Assembly: GCA_002363155.1 (NCBI GenBank)
Contig: DEWH01000016.1
Coordinates: forward strand, 5,623-38,329
Direction: 5' to 3'
Length of the DNA stretch: 32,707 nucleotides
Origin: Ruminococcaceae bacterium UBA3215
GTDB taxonomy: Bacteria; Bacillota; Clostridia; Oscillospirales; Ruminococcaceae
In this document: in pieces, positions 21,793-30,497 of the stretch
Position numbering within the stretch: position 1 is the stretch's first letter
Layout: the number at the start of each line of letters is the position of its first letter
The notes under the pieces: model-generated
What the model was told of the DNA's origin: nothing
Databases searched by the model: none
Seen by the model: the letters and a program-made list of their open reading frames with translations, nothing else
Made by a program: the position numbers and the translations under genes

Positions 21793-23709
21793 ATGAAAGT
21801 CAAAATGAAACTGATGATCGTTGCCGCATTACTTCTTATTGTTACTATGGCAGCTTTCAGTGTGTTCCTCAATCTCCAGCTCTCGTCAACGTCACAGTCG
21901 ATGTTCGACAAGTACCTTGCCGATGTGTCCACGATGCAGGCGTCAAACCTTGACCGCTACACCAAGGATATCACCGACAGATACAACACTATCACAGCTT
22001 TGCCCGCTGTACAGAAGTTCACTTCCGGTACATTCAGCTCCGGAAGCGCAGAATATACCGCTGCGGAGAATGCGTTGAACTCTCTCGTTACAAGCGGTAC
22101 ACTCACAAGTGCTGTTGTTTATGACAGCAGCAACAATATAGTGCTCAAGGCCGGTGCTGTTGCAGAAACCGTTACAAATGCCGCAGGAGCTTGTGAGGTA
22201 AACGCGCAGGATAATGTTCCCGTATTCTTCAACGAGGACGGAAAGAACTCTTACGGAGTTTCGGTTAAGAGCAAGGTAAACAACTATAATGTTGGTCTTG
22301 TGTTCAAGAACACAGGTGTCTCCAATATTATCAAGCAGTCCAAGGGACTTGTTTTCGTAGTTGATCCCCTCAATTCGATCGCAACAGGCGTTGCTGGTGA
22401 AACTTACGGCGGAAACTACGATCAGAACGATGCTACCGCACAGTGCGCACCTTATAAGGACGCCGTAAAGGCAGCAACTGCCGTTCCGTCCAAGAACTAC
22501 AATGCGGACGGTACTGTAGTGGCTTATGTTTCGGCTGCTGACAGCGGCTGGAAGTCGGTTTCCTACCAGGAAACAGCAAGAGCTATCCAGGCTTCTTCCT
22601 CAAGCTACGGTGCAGTTACAGGCGTTGCAGTCGCACTTATCATAATCTTCCTCGCAGCAGCGATCATTCTTATCGTGATCGTAACAAAGCCCCTCTACAA
22701 AATACAGGATATACTTATCAAGATCAGCCGCGGCGATCATGATGCGCGTGTGGATATAATGTCCAAGAACGAGTACGGCGATCTTGCACGAGTATTCAAT
22801 GATATCGTCGATAACATCATCGTCAGCGAGTCCCGTTACAGAACGATCATCGACATGTCCGACAATATCATCTTTGAATGGAACCTTTCTACAAAGGAAG
22901 TTACATTCTCCAACAACTTCAACAAGAAGTTCAGCTACCGCGCTCCTTCCGATCACTTCGCGGACAGCTTCCTTATCAAGTGTAAGGTCCACCCCGAAGA
23001 TGCTGACAGATATACTGCTGACCTCCAGAAGCTTGAAAAGGGCGAAAACTTCAAGCACAATGAGTACCGTATCAAGAACATCTACGGCGATTATATATGG
23101 GTACTTATCCGTACATCGTCCATTCTTGACCAGGAAGGCAAGACTATAAAGATCGTCGGCGTTATAGTTGATATCGACCGTGCAAAGAAGAGCGAGAATG
23201 TTCTTACGGCACGAGCTTCCTTCGACTCCCTCACAAACGTATTCAACCGTGAGACTATCGAAGTTGCGATCAACAACGAGATCGAGCTTATAGCTGCAAG
23301 AAAGAGCGAATTCGCTATCCTGTTCGTTGATATCGATGACTTCAAGTTCTACAATGACCAGTACAGCCACGCAACCGGTGACCAGGTACTCCGCTTTACC
23401 GCTACGACTCTTAAGAATGCGGTTGGCGATAAGGGTATGGTAGGACGTTACGGCGGCGATGAGTTCATTATCTGTATCAAGGACGCTGACACCAACGATC
23501 CGTCGCTTATTGCCGAGAGCATACTCAAGACCCTTAAAGAAGGCTTTGACAGCGACTCCGGAGATCACTTCACAGTCAATGTTTCTATCGGTATTTCCGT
23601 TATCAGAGACAACACCAAGAGAGTTGAAGAGATCATCGGTCAGGCAGATGACGCGATGTACAAGATCAAGAAGTCCGGTAAGTCCAACTTCGGTTACCTC
23701 GAGACTTAA
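21793..23709 (+). CDS. Membrane sensor diguanylate cyclase (PAS-GGDEF)
   Basis: Makes cyclic di-GMP from two GTP in response to an external or redox/ligand signal. The 638-residue protein has TM1 (7-28), an extracytoplasmic sensor region (about 30-272, Cache-like by its layout), TM2 (275-298), a HAMP-like linker (299-345), a PAS domain with PAC tail (346-465) and a GGDEF domain (475-638). The active-site loop is intact: RYGGDEF, with GGDEF at 554-558, and FVDIDDF supplies the metal-binding Asp. The RxxD product-inhibition site is absent; the corresponding positions read GDKG. ATG 21793 is the first start, with GGAG rather far upstream (about 14 nt). It is monocistronic, with a strong terminator at 23724. 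A matching phosphodiesterase is encoded at 30696. Confidence 0.92.
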   Translation: MKVKMKLMIVAALLLIVTMAAFSVFLNLQLSSTSQSMFDKYLADVSTMQASNLDRYTKDITDRYNTITALPAVQKFTSGTFSSGSAEYTAAENALNSLVTSGTLTSAVVYDSSNNIVLKAGAVAETVTNAAGACEVNAQDNVPVFFNEDGKNSYGVSVKSKVNNYNVGLVFKNTGVSNIIKQSKGLVFVVDPLNSIATGVAGETYGGNYDQNDATAQCAPYKDAVKAATAVPSKNYNADGTVVAYVSAADSGWKSVSYQETARAIQASSSSYGAVTGVAVALIIIFLAAAIILIVIVTKPLYKIQDILIKISRGDHDARVDIMSKNEYGDLARVFNDIVDNIIVSESRYRTIIDMSDNIIFEWNLSTKEVTFSNNFNKKFSYRAPSDHFADSFLIKCKVHPEDADRYTADLQKLEKGENFKHNEYRIKNIYGDYIWVLIRTSSILDQEGKTIKIVGVIVDIDRAKKSENVLTARASFDSLTNVFNRETIEVAINNEIELIAARKSEFAILFVDIDDFKFYNDQYSHATGDQVLRFTATTLKNAVGDKGMVGRYGGDEFIICIKDADTNDPSLIAESILKTLKEGFDSDSGDHFTVNVSIGISVIRDNTKRVEEIIGQADDAMYKIKKSGKSNFGYLET

Positions 23710-23723
23710 TTATAAAGGATCTG

Positions 23724-23756
23724 AAAAGCAGTACAGTAAATCTGTACTGCTTTTTT
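23724..23756 (+). terminator. Intrinsic terminator of the diguanylate cyclase gene
   Basis: A perfect 13-bp stem AAAAGCAGTACAG / CTGTACTGCTTTT, 5-nt loop, then further T's. Confidence 0.95.
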
Positions 23757-23763
23757 ATTTTTG

Positions 23764-23792
23764 TTGCAATATATCTCTGAATGTGGTATAAT
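23764..23792 (+). promoter_or_regulatory. Promoter of the GNAT/hydrolase/flavodoxin operon
   Basis: TTGCAA (23764-23769), 17-nt spacer, TATAAT (23787-23792). Confidence 0.85.
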
Positions 23793-23863
23793 TAATATCA
23801 GTAATTAATTACATGACCCGGTTCGCCGGGCAGGTGAAAGACGAATTGTCGCAGGAGGGCAGC

Positions 23864-24328
23864 ATGGATATCAGACAGGCAAAGGCATCGGATCTTGATG
23901 CGGTTAAGGAAATAACCCACAAAACGATCGCGGAGATTTACCCGCATTATTACCCCGCGGGAACCGTCACATTCTTCATCAGGCACCACAGCATCGAAAG
24001 CATTTCTGCCGATATCTCGGAAGGCTGTGTTCATCTGATCTTCGATGATGAACAGAAGGCAGTGGGTACAGTAACCATAAAGAAAAACGAGATATGCAGG
24101 TGGTTTGTTCTTCCGAAATATCAGGGCAGGGGATACGGCAGGAAGCTGATCGACTTTGCGGAGAACGAGATCGGTAAATCCTATGATGAGATCAAAGTTG
24201 ACGCATCGCTTTCCGCGAAAACGATATATCTTGAACGAGGTTACAAAGAAACGGAGTACCACTGTGCAGATTCGTTTTTCGGCGATCATCTCTGTTATGA
24301 TGTAATGAAAAAGAAGATAGAAAAATGA
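23864..24328 (+). CDS. GNAT-family N-acetyltransferase
   Basis: A 154-residue acetyl-CoA-dependent acyltransferase. It opens with the typical MDIRQAKASDLDAVKEI, and motif A is VLPKYQGRGYGRKLIDF with the pyrophosphate-binding QGRGYG loop. The C-terminal part (IYLERGYKETEYH) matches the GNAT motif B region. The start is ATG 23864, with CAGGAGGG five to six bases upstream; ATG 23813 in the same frame lacks an RBS. It is the first gene of a compact three-gene operon with an alpha/beta hydrolase (9-bp gap) and a flavodoxin-like protein (4-bp gap). The acceptor substrate is unknown. Confidence 0.87.
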   Translation: MDIRQAKASDLDAVKEITHKTIAEIYPHYYPAGTVTFFIRHHSIESISADISEGCVHLIFDDEQKAVGTVTIKKNEICRWFVLPKYQGRGYGRKLIDFAENEIGKSYDEIKVDASLSAKTIYLERGYKETEYHCADSFFGDHLCYDVMKKKIEK

Positions 24329-24337
24329 GGTGGTATT

Positions 24338-25480
24338 ATGTCAGCGAAAGAACATATCACAGCTCCTTCCGGTTACACTTCCGGAGAATATGCAGTAGGG
24401 ACAGAGTGCTTTACCATAGTCGATAAGGGCAGAAAAATGGTTGTTGAGGACGGCACAGAGGACAGAAAGATCGCCGTAAGAATGTACTATCCTGTAAACA
24501 GGGAAGCTTCAGCGGGAAAGAAATACGCGGCGATATTTTCAGATGCAAAAAAGGCTGCGCTTATCAAAGCGTATCACATAAGAAATGTCAGTGATGATAT
24601 GAACTGCGCCGAGTATTACGAAGATGTTCCGATCGTTTCAGACAGGAAATTCCCGCTGATAATGTTCAGCATGGGATATAATTCTTATGTCGAGTGCAAC
24701 ACATTTCTGCTGTGCGCACTTGCGAGCCGCGGCTATATAGTCGCTTCTGTCGGTCATGCTCACGAAGCCCTTGAGAACGATTATGATGACGGAACGACGG
24801 ATCTGTTTGACAAGCGTATAAATAAAGCGATGTACACAAGCATGGCAGGTGCGGTACTCGCTCAGAACAAGCTTATGAAGAAGAAACTCGGATATGCCGA
24901 AGCTGATGAAAAGTTTGACGAGTTTCAGAACAAATACACCCCGTTTCTGAAAGGTCGGACAAAGGAGTGGGGAAAAGATATCGAAAAAGCAGTTGAAGCA
25001 GTGAAGGAAAGATATGCCGAAAGCATTGATCTCAGCCGCGGTATAGGTGTTACCGGGCATTCCCTCGGCGGCTGCACGGCATACTATCTCTGCCGCAGTA
25101 ATGACGAATTTTCCTGCGGTATCAATATTGATGGTGTGCTGTTCGGTGATTTTCCGGAAGAGACAATGGAAAAGCCGTTCTGTCAGATAAGCTGCCGGCA
25201 GAATGTAAATGCAGAGACAAAACCGCTGCTGAATACGAATGCCGATACATATCACGTCATTTTTGATGATATGGCACACATAGGATTCACTGATGCGAAG
25301 TTCTTTATTCCCGTTAAGTTCATTTCTGGAAAGCTCGAACCGAAAGAAATGTTCAGACATCTCGAATACTGCCACATCACCTTTTTCGACAAGTACCTTA
25401 AAGGCAAAGATATTTCTTTTGACGGCTTGCAGTCGGAGAAGGTCAAGTATAAGAAAAAAAAATTGAGAATAGCGGAGTAA
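24338..25480 (+). CDS. Alpha/beta hydrolase, PAF-acetylhydrolase-like
   Basis: A 380-residue hydrolase resembling the platelet-activating-factor acetylhydrolase/dienelactone hydrolase group. The nucleophile elbow is GHSLGG (S242), the candidate acid is D265 in NIDG, and the candidate base is H314 in DDMAHIGF. MFSMGYNS (109-116) is a likely oxyanion-hole segment. A charged insertion (about 160-228) rich in Lys and Glu forms a cap. There is no signal peptide. GAGGTGG precedes ATG 24338. It is the middle gene of the operon; the natural ester or lipid substrate is unknown. Confidence 0.82.
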   Translation: MSAKEHITAPSGYTSGEYAVGTECFTIVDKGRKMVVEDGTEDRKIAVRMYYPVNREASAGKKYAAIFSDAKKAALIKAYHIRNVSDDMNCAEYYEDVPIVSDRKFPLIMFSMGYNSYVECNTFLLCALASRGYIVASVGHAHEALENDYDDGTTDLFDKRINKAMYTSMAGAVLAQNKLMKKKLGYAEADEKFDEFQNKYTPFLKGRTKEWGKDIEKAVEAVKERYAESIDLSRGIGVTGHSLGGCTAYYLCRSNDEFSCGINIDGVLFGDFPEETMEKPFCQISCRQNVNAETKPLLNTNADTYHVIFDDMAHIGFTDAKFFIPVKFISGKLEPKEMFRHLEYCHITFFDKYLKGKDISFDGLQSEKVKYKKKKLRIAE

Positions 25481-25484
25481 AAAT

Positions 25485-26012
25485 ATGAGCGGGATAGTTC
25501 TGTATCAGTCAAAGTACGGCGCAGCGAAGAAATACGCGGAATGGATATCGGAGGAAACCGGATTTGGGTGCATCGAGCTGAAAAAAGCCGGCATAAAGCA
25601 GACTGCCGATCATGATACGTTGGTTCTGTGCGGCGGTATCTATGCTTCCGGCATTTCCGGGCTTTCCTTTCTCAAAAAGAACATAGGCAGGTTATCCGGC
25701 AAAAAGATCCTTGTATTCTGCTGCGGTGCTTCTCCCTATGATGAAGGCGCATTTGAGCAGATAAGAAATCACAATATGAAAGAAGCGCTTGCAGAGATCC
25801 CGCTGTTCTACGGACGGGGTTCCTTTGACATGGAAGCTATGTCGTTTACGGACAGAACGCTGTGCGGTATGCTGCGGAAAGCGGTTGCCAAAAAGGCTCC
25901 CGAAGACCTCGAAGTATGGGAAAAGGCGCTTATGGAGGCAGGCGGCAGCAAGTGTGACTGGACGGACAGAAAGTACATTGAGCCGGTGATCGGATACATA
26001 AAAACGCATTGA
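25485..26012 (+). CDS. Flavodoxin-domain protein
   Basis: A 175-residue FMN-binding protein. The phosphate-binding loop is YQSKYGAAKKYAEWI near the N-terminus, followed by LCGGIYASGISG (isoalloxazine contact) and ILVFCCGASPYDE, in the order of HemG-type flavodoxins. It begins four bases after the hydrolase stop and uses the GGAG in that gene's last codons. A role as an electron donor or as a quinone/protoporphyrinogen oxidoreductase is possible, but no haem genes are near. The operon ends in a terminator at 26077-26118. Confidence 0.85.
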   Translation: MSGIVLYQSKYGAAKKYAEWISEETGFGCIELKKAGIKQTADHDTLVLCGGIYASGISGLSFLKKNIGRLSGKKILVFCCGASPYDEGAFEQIRNHNMKEALAEIPLFYGRGSFDMEAMSFTDRTLCGMLRKAVAKKAPEDLEVWEKALMEAGGSKCDWTDRKYIEPVIGYIKTH

Positions 26013-26076
26013 TCTCTGTATCCTGCATTATGCCGCTGTCGCAGTTCTGCAAAAGAGTGACGGCATCACAGTATAA

Positions 26077-26118
26077 AAACAGCTTCAGAGCGCATAGAAA
26101 TGCGTTCCGAAGCTGTTT
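26077..26118. terminator. Bidirectional terminator between converging operons
   Basis: An outer stem AAACAGCTTC / GAAGCTGTTT and an inner stem GCGCAT / ATGCGT (one G-U) stack into one long hairpin. It lies between the flavodoxin gene (plus) and the GNAT gene (minus). Nothing else was recognised in 26013-26121. Confidence 0.85.
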
Positions 26119-26121
26119 GTG

Positions 26122-26604
26122 CTATATATCGTTCCGCTTGTCGATAATAAATTTCATGCTGTGGTATTTTGAAGCTGCATCTTCAAATCCCAGTGATCTG
26201 TAAAGATGATAACCTGCATCTGTAGCTTTCAGCTCCACGAAATCAAGCTTCATTCTTTCGGACTCGGCAAGCATCATTTTTATAAGTCCGCCCGCAATAC
26301 CTTTTCTTCTGAACTGCGGTCTTGTATATACATTCAGAACGGTTCCGGTCCTGCCGTTGATGAATGAGGGATTCGGAGGCTTTTCCGAAATGTACAGAAA
26401 GCAGCAGCCGGCAATGATACCGTCAGTCCTGCATATATAAACCAAAAGATCCTTGTTCAGATGATCTCTGAAATAGGAGGGAAGGCTGTCCTCCATAATC
26501 CGTAATTTATCCTCCGGTATGTCGCCGTGATCTTCGGTCAGATACCCGATCCTTAGATCCGTCAGTTCTTTTATATCTTTGGTCCCGGCTTTTTCGTAAA
26601 CCAT
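26122..26604 (-). CDS. GNAT-family N-acetyltransferase
   Basis: A 160-residue acetyltransferase. Motif A is VLNVYTRPQFRRKGIAGGL with the acetyl-CoA loop RRKGIA, and the C-terminal LYRSLGFEDAA segment matches motif B. ATG 26604 is preferred because GAGGT lies five bases upstream; in-frame ATG 26616 and GTG 26622 lack a site. It is the last gene of a minus-strand operon after the YczE-like gene, 24 bp away. Substrate unknown; it shows no close similarity to the plus-strand GNAT at 23864. Confidence 0.86.
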   Translation of the reverse strand: MVYEKAGTKDIKELTDLRIGYLTEDHGDIPEDKLRIMEDSLPSYFRDHLNKDLLVYICRTDGIIAGCCFLYISEKPPNPSFINGRTGTVLNVYTRPQFRRKGIAGGLIKMMLAESERMKLDFVELKATDAGYHLYRSLGFEDAASKYHSMKFIIDKRNDI

Positions 26605-26628
26605 GAAATACCTCATCTGCACAAAATT

Positions 26629-27309
26629 TCACGGGTCAATTCTTTTCCCCGAAAGTATCCGTACCGTCTCAAACAGCCCCTTGTGTTTAAGCTCTCTCGG
26701 CTCGAAACGGATAAGCGAGTAAACGAGCTGCATCACAAGACCGGCTCCGAATGGACTGATAAGCGTGCCGATACCGACTTGTCCGCCGAGAAGCCAGCCG
26801 ACAAGCAATACTCCGCTCCACAGCAGCACTTCCACAATCCCTATCGGTATTTTCGGCAGACGTTTGCCGAGCGCTACCAGAAGCGCGTCACGGGGACCGC
26901 AGCACTGTTCCGCGCTCATATATATCCACATACCCAGCGCCATAAAAACAAATCCCGCCAGCATTACAGCAATGCCGATCCAGATGTTTTCGTTAGGCGG
27001 AAGCGGATCCACGGAATTGAACATCTGCACGAAATTGCCGGTAAGCAGCGCATCTATTACCGTTCCGAAGCCTATCCGCTCTTTCAGCAGAACATCTATT
27101 ATCAGAATTGTCACCGCTATTATCGTCATGGAAATCCCATAGTTGAAGGGGGTGTGATTTGCAATTCCCATACCGAGGCAGTCCCACGGAGCAAGCCCGA
27201 TATTGGCGTATATGGTAAGATGCACACCGAACGAAAAAACCAGCAGTCCTGCCACTATTTTCAGCCAGCCGAGAATGATCCCGCTGCGTTTGTTGTTTTC
27301 AGTTTTCAT
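26629..27309 (-). CDS. YczE/YitT-like integral membrane protein
   Basis: A 226-residue multi-pass membrane protein with about five hydrophobic segments and the family-like stretches GVHLTIYANIGLAPWD, NYGISMTIIAV and CCGPRDALLVALGKRLPK. Members (YczE/YyaS) are of unknown biochemical role, and some are linked genetically to peptide synthesis or export. Its RBS (AGAGAAAAG) is weak. It lies 18 bp downstream of the HAD phosphatase gene and is probably co-transcribed with it. No transport substrate can be predicted. Confidence 0.82.
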   Translation of the reverse strand: MKTENNKRSGIILGWLKIVAGLLVFSFGVHLTIYANIGLAPWDCLGMGIANHTPFNYGISMTIIAVTILIIDVLLKERIGFGTVIDALLTGNFVQMFNSVDPLPPNENIWIGIAVMLAGFVFMALGMWIYMSAEQCCGPRDALLVALGKRLPKIPIGIVEVLLWSGVLLVGWLLGGQVGIGTLISPFGAGLVMQLVYSLIRFEPRELKHKGLFETVRILSGKRIDP

Positions 27310-27327
27310 TGTCTTTTCTCTTTTTGT

Positions 27328-27969
27328 TTATATGAATTTAAGAATATCCGCAGGTTCGGCGGCTATGTATGATGCGCCGGCTTCCTGAAGTTCTCCGAGA
27401 TCGCCGTAACCGTAAAGCACGCCTATTGAATCTATGCCGTTTTCGTTTGCGCCTGTAATATCGTGCTTTCTGTCACCGATCATTACCGCTTCCGTTTCTG
27501 AAACTGTACCGCACTGTTCCAAAGCGTACTTTATGACATCTGCCTTTTTGCTCCGGCTGTCGTCCATTGTCGCACCGGCAACATGATCGAAATACCCGTA
27601 AAGCCCGAAATGTTTCAGAATACGCACGGCAAATACTTCCGGCTTTGATGTGGCAACGGCGAGAATTCTGCCGCGCTCTTTCAGCTCTTTAAGCAAGTCT
27701 GTGATACCGTCATACACTGTGTTTTCAAATATTCCGGTGTCCTTGAAATATTCGCGGTAATACTTGACCGCAAGTTCGCTCTGTTCGCGCGAAAAGCCGT
27801 AGAAAATCTCAAACGACTCTTTCAGCGGAGGACCTATGAATCTGTACAGAGAGGTCCTGTCGCTTTCCGATATGCCGAATTTTCTCAGCGAATATATGAC
27901 CGAGTTTGTTATCCCGACACCGGGATCGGTCAGCGTACCGTCGAGATCAAAAAGTATGTATCTGTACAT
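27328..27969 (-). CDS. HAD-family phosphatase (phosphoglycolate phosphatase-like)
   Basis: A 213-residue HAD hydrolase with the alpha-helical cap of the PGP/Gph group. Motif I is FDLDGTLTD (nucleophile D8, acid D10), motif II is VATSKP, and motif IV is GDRKHDITGAN with an adjoining GVLYGYG. The start is ATG 27969, where AAGGAG precedes it; the frame runs 21 codons further upstream into the leader. It heads a three-gene minus-strand operon with a clear promoter at 28021-28049. Phosphoglycolate, pyrophosphate or a sugar phosphate are the usual substrates of such enzymes. Confidence 0.88.
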   Translation of the reverse strand: MYRYILFDLDGTLTDPGVGITNSVIYSLRKFGISESDRTSLYRFIGPPLKESFEIFYGFSREQSELAVKYYREYFKDTGIFENTVYDGITDLLKELKERGRILAVATSKPEVFAVRILKHFGLYGYFDHVAGATMDDSRSKKADVIKYALEQCGTVSETEAVMIGDRKHDITGANENGIDSIGVLYGYGDLGELQEAGASYIAAEPADILKFI

Positions 27970-28020
27970 TGCGTCTCCTTTGCGCCGAATATCATCGGTG
28001 ACCCGTTTCATGGTAAAACA

Positions 28021-28049
28021 ATAATAGCACATTTTCCTTCATTTATCAA
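28021..28049 (-). promoter_or_regulatory. Promoter of the HAD/YczE/GNAT operon
   Basis: On the minus strand: TTGATA (28049-28044), 17-nt spacer, TATTAT (28026-28021). It lies back to back with the WYL gene promoter, nine bases apart. Confidence 0.8.
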
Positions 28050-28058
28050 TACATTTTG

Positions 28059-28087
28059 TTGATTTTCAGCGTCCGAAGTGGTATAAT
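28059..28087 (+). promoter_or_regulatory. Promoter of the WYL regulator gene
   Basis: TTGATT (28059-28064), 17-nt spacer, TATAAT (28082-28087). Confidence 0.85.
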
Positions 28088-28114
28088 TGATACAGAAAAA
28101 ACGGAGGCGTGCTT

Positions 28115-29083
28115 ATGGAACATGAACGTATAATCCACATATATGACTATCTGTGCAGAAACACCGATGAGGAGCACAGCGCTACCTGCAAGGATATACA
28201 GGATCACCTTGCGAGGACTGCGAACCTTACCGATGTGTCACCGCTCACCATACGCCGGGATATAGACAGGCTCTGTGCAGCCGGCAACGATATCCGAAGG
28301 GTAAACGGTCCGCATAACACTGCGATGTACAGCCTTATCGACAAGGGCTTCACATTCAACGAGATACGCTTTATGGTAGATTCGATCTCTATCAACAAGT
28401 TCCTTTCCGCTGAGCAGAAAAAGAAGCTTATACACAAGTTCGAGGGTATGTGTACAGATGCTGAGATACGCAATCTTATAAGCCGTATATCGCTCAACAG
28501 CAGCGCGGCGCCGTCTCTTGACCTGCTTGAAAATCTCGACAAGATACACCGGATAATCTCCGAACGCCGTAAGATTAATTTCCAGTACGGCAAGTTCGAC
28601 ACGAAAAAGCAGATGAACTATTACAGCAAGAGCCGCGAGATGATCCCGGTACGCGTCGTTTACTTCGACGAGCATTTCTACCTGCGCTGCTTCAACGAGG
28701 AAAACGAGCAGTTCCGCACATACCGCATCGACCGCATGAAGAATATTGTCAGCGGTGCAAAGAGCCGGAAGAAGATCCCGGATGACATGAAGTATGACGG
28801 ATTTGTTGCGGATATGTTCGCTCCCGATCATTTCGAGTACGTTACACTGCGTGTCAAGCGGTATCTGCTTGACGAGATGCTCGAACAGCTGGGTGAATAC
28901 GGCAGTTTCAGCGATGACAGTGACAATGCGGACAGCGTTCTCGTCCGCGTAAAAGCCGGTATAAATGACAGGTTCTGTCTGTGGGTGCTGAAATACGGCG
29001 AAAGTGTGGAGATCGTAAGACCGGCAGCTGTGCGCAAAAGCTTTTCGGAGCTTTTGAAAAGCATTTCAAAGATGTATTCGTAA
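28115..29083 (+). CDS. WYL-domain transcriptional regulator
   Basis: A 322-residue DNA-binding regulator. The N-terminal winged helix (about 1-70) contains SPLTIRRDIDRLCAAG, typical of the HTH that precedes WYL domains. The WYL domain (about 145-230) reads FYLRCF where the name-giving motif would be, and YRIDRMKNI follows. A C-terminal WCX-like extension (about 245-322) ends RKSFSELLKSISKMYS. Such proteins sense nucleic acid or nucleotide ligands. ATG 28115 is used, as GGAGG lies seven bases upstream; GTG 28109 would be too close. It is divergent from the HAD operon and 70 bp ahead of yaaA, so it could regulate either. Confidence 0.88.
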   Translation: MEHERIIHIYDYLCRNTDEEHSATCKDIQDHLARTANLTDVSPLTIRRDIDRLCAAGNDIRRVNGPHNTAMYSLIDKGFTFNEIRFMVDSISINKFLSAEQKKKLIHKFEGMCTDAEIRNLISRISLNSSAAPSLDLLENLDKIHRIISERRKINFQYGKFDTKKQMNYYSKSREMIPVRVVYFDEHFYLRCFNEENEQFRTYRIDRMKNIVSGAKSRKKIPDDMKYDGFVADMFAPDHFEYVTLRVKRYLLDEMLEQLGEYGSFSDDSDNADSVLVRVKAGINDRFCLWVLKYGESVEIVRPAAVRKSFSELLKSISKMYS

Positions 29084-29153
29084 CATTGATATCGGGAATT
29101 CCCCCGGTAACGAAGAAAACAGACTGTTATGCAGAGATAAAGGAGCGCATATT

Positions 29154-29930
29154 TTGAGGATCATTATTGCGCCCGCAAAGCAGATGCGGGTCGATACAGA
29201 CACATTCGGAAATACCGGAACACCCGTTTTTATGGAAAAGACAGAGACGCTGAAGCAATGGATCGCAGGTCTGACGTATGAGGAGCAGAAGAAGCTCTGG
29301 GAATGCAATGACAGGATAGCTGCTCTGAATTCCGAACGGTTTGCGAAAATGGATCTGTATAGGGAGCTTACTCCCGCGATACTTGCTTATGACGGGATAC
29401 AATATACATACATGGGTTCGACGGTTTTTGATACAGATCAGTATGAGTATATTCAGAAGAATCTTCGTATCCTTTCCGGTTTTTACGGCGTTTTGAAACC
29501 GATGGACGGGGTAGTGCCGTACCGGCTTGAAATGAATGCGAAGATCGGACTTGACGGTTACAGAAGCTTATATGATTTCTGGGGCGGCTTGCTTTACCGT
29601 GAGGTCATTGATAACAGCCGTATCATAATCAATCTTGCATCTGCTCAGTACGCAAAGTGTATCGGAAAATACCTTCAGCCCGGTGACAGATATATAACAT
29701 TTGTTTTCGGTGAGACATCGCCGGAAAATGAAGAGGAAGTTGTCCAGAAGGGCGTTTACTGCAAAATGGCAAGAGGAGAAATGGTGCGGTTCCTTGCAGA
29801 GACAGACGCAAAGTCTCCCGAACAGGCGAAAGAGTTCCGCTGGAGCGGTTACAGCTTTGAAGAAAGCCTTTCCGACGACGGCACTTATTATTTTGTAAGG
29901 AAGCAGGGAAAAGACAGATCACGGAATTGA
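29154..29930 (+). CDS. yaaA: Peroxide stress protein YaaA
   Basis: A YaaA/DUF328 protein. In Escherichia coli YaaA lowers intracellular free iron and protects DNA and proteins during peroxide stress. The 258-residue length and the conserved segments IIIAPAKQM, PAILAYDGIQY, LSGFYGVLKPMD, PYRLEMNAK and INLASAQY fit the family throughout. The start is TTG 29154, with AAAGGAG eight bases upstream and no suitable ATG nearby. It probably shares the WYL gene transcript. Its stop codon lies inside the -35 box of the next promoter. Confidence 0.92.
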   Translation: MRIIIAPAKQMRVDTDTFGNTGTPVFMEKTETLKQWIAGLTYEEQKKLWECNDRIAALNSERFAKMDLYRELTPAILAYDGIQYTYMGSTVFDTDQYEYIQKNLRILSGFYGVLKPMDGVVPYRLEMNAKIGLDGYRSLYDFWGGLLYREVIDNSRIIINLASAQYAKCIGKYLQPGDRYITFVFGETSPENEEEVVQKGVYCKMARGEMVRFLAETDAKSPEQAKEFRWSGYSFEESLSDDGTYYFVRKQGKDRSRN

Positions 29931-29956
29931 CAGACGGTGTTTTCCGATGTATAATG
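29927..29956 (+). promoter_or_regulatory. Promoter overlapping the yaaA stop codon
   Basis: TTGACA (29927-29932) contains the yaaA TGA stop; 18-nt spacer, then TATAAT (29951-29956). It drives the HAD-like gene at 29981. Confidence 0.82.
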
Positions 29957-29980
29957 CTTGTATTGAATGGAGGAAAAAGA

Positions 29981-30472
29981 ATGAATAAGGTATGGGAATT
30001 GCTGAATAAGGACGATACGGTAGTTCTGTTCGATGTTGACGGAACGCTCACAAGCTACAATTACGGAGAATACCACGCGCACCATGAACTTGACTTCACG
30101 CCGGAGTTCAGAGATGTAAATATCTATGCCGACTGCAAACGGCTTATCCCTATGTACAACTACATACAGAAGCATGGGACGGACAGGATTTTCTGCATTT
30201 CCAAAGAGCCTCACGGACATGAGAAGTGGAAATCGGAGATGCTCGGCAGACTTTACGGGATACCGGAAAGCCACTGCTACTATACGCTTGAATATGATGA
30301 GAAGCCGGCTCTTGCGGAACGTATCGTAAATGAGCATTTCGGAGACTTTCCGCCCGAAAAGGTAGTCTGCATTGACGACAGCGATGTCACACTCGGAATG
30401 TATATGAAGCAGACGAAATTCTGCACAGCTCACCCTATGATATTCATGGAGAATATACAGTATATTTATTAA
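29981..30472 (+). CDS. Small HAD-like protein
   Basis: A 163-residue HAD-fold protein without a recognisable cap. Motif I is FDVDGTLTS (D18, D20), CISKEP may be motif II/III, and VCIDDSD is motif IV. The Asp pairs needed for phosphoryl transfer are present, so it is probably active, but the substrate and subfamily are not recognised. ATG 29981 follows GGAGG. An in-frame upstream extension to 29927 overlaps the promoter and is rejected. The gene ends 25 bp before the structured repeat at 30498. Confidence 0.72.
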   Translation: MNKVWELLNKDDTVVLFDVDGTLTSYNYGEYHAHHELDFTPEFRDVNIYADCKRLIPMYNYIQKHGTDRIFCISKEPHGHEKWKSEMLGRLYGIPESHCYYTLEYDEKPALAERIVNEHFGDFPPEKVVCIDDSDVTLGMYMKQTKFCTAHPMIFMENIQYIY

Positions 30473-30497
30473 TTATACAGCATTTCTGTAAATAAAC

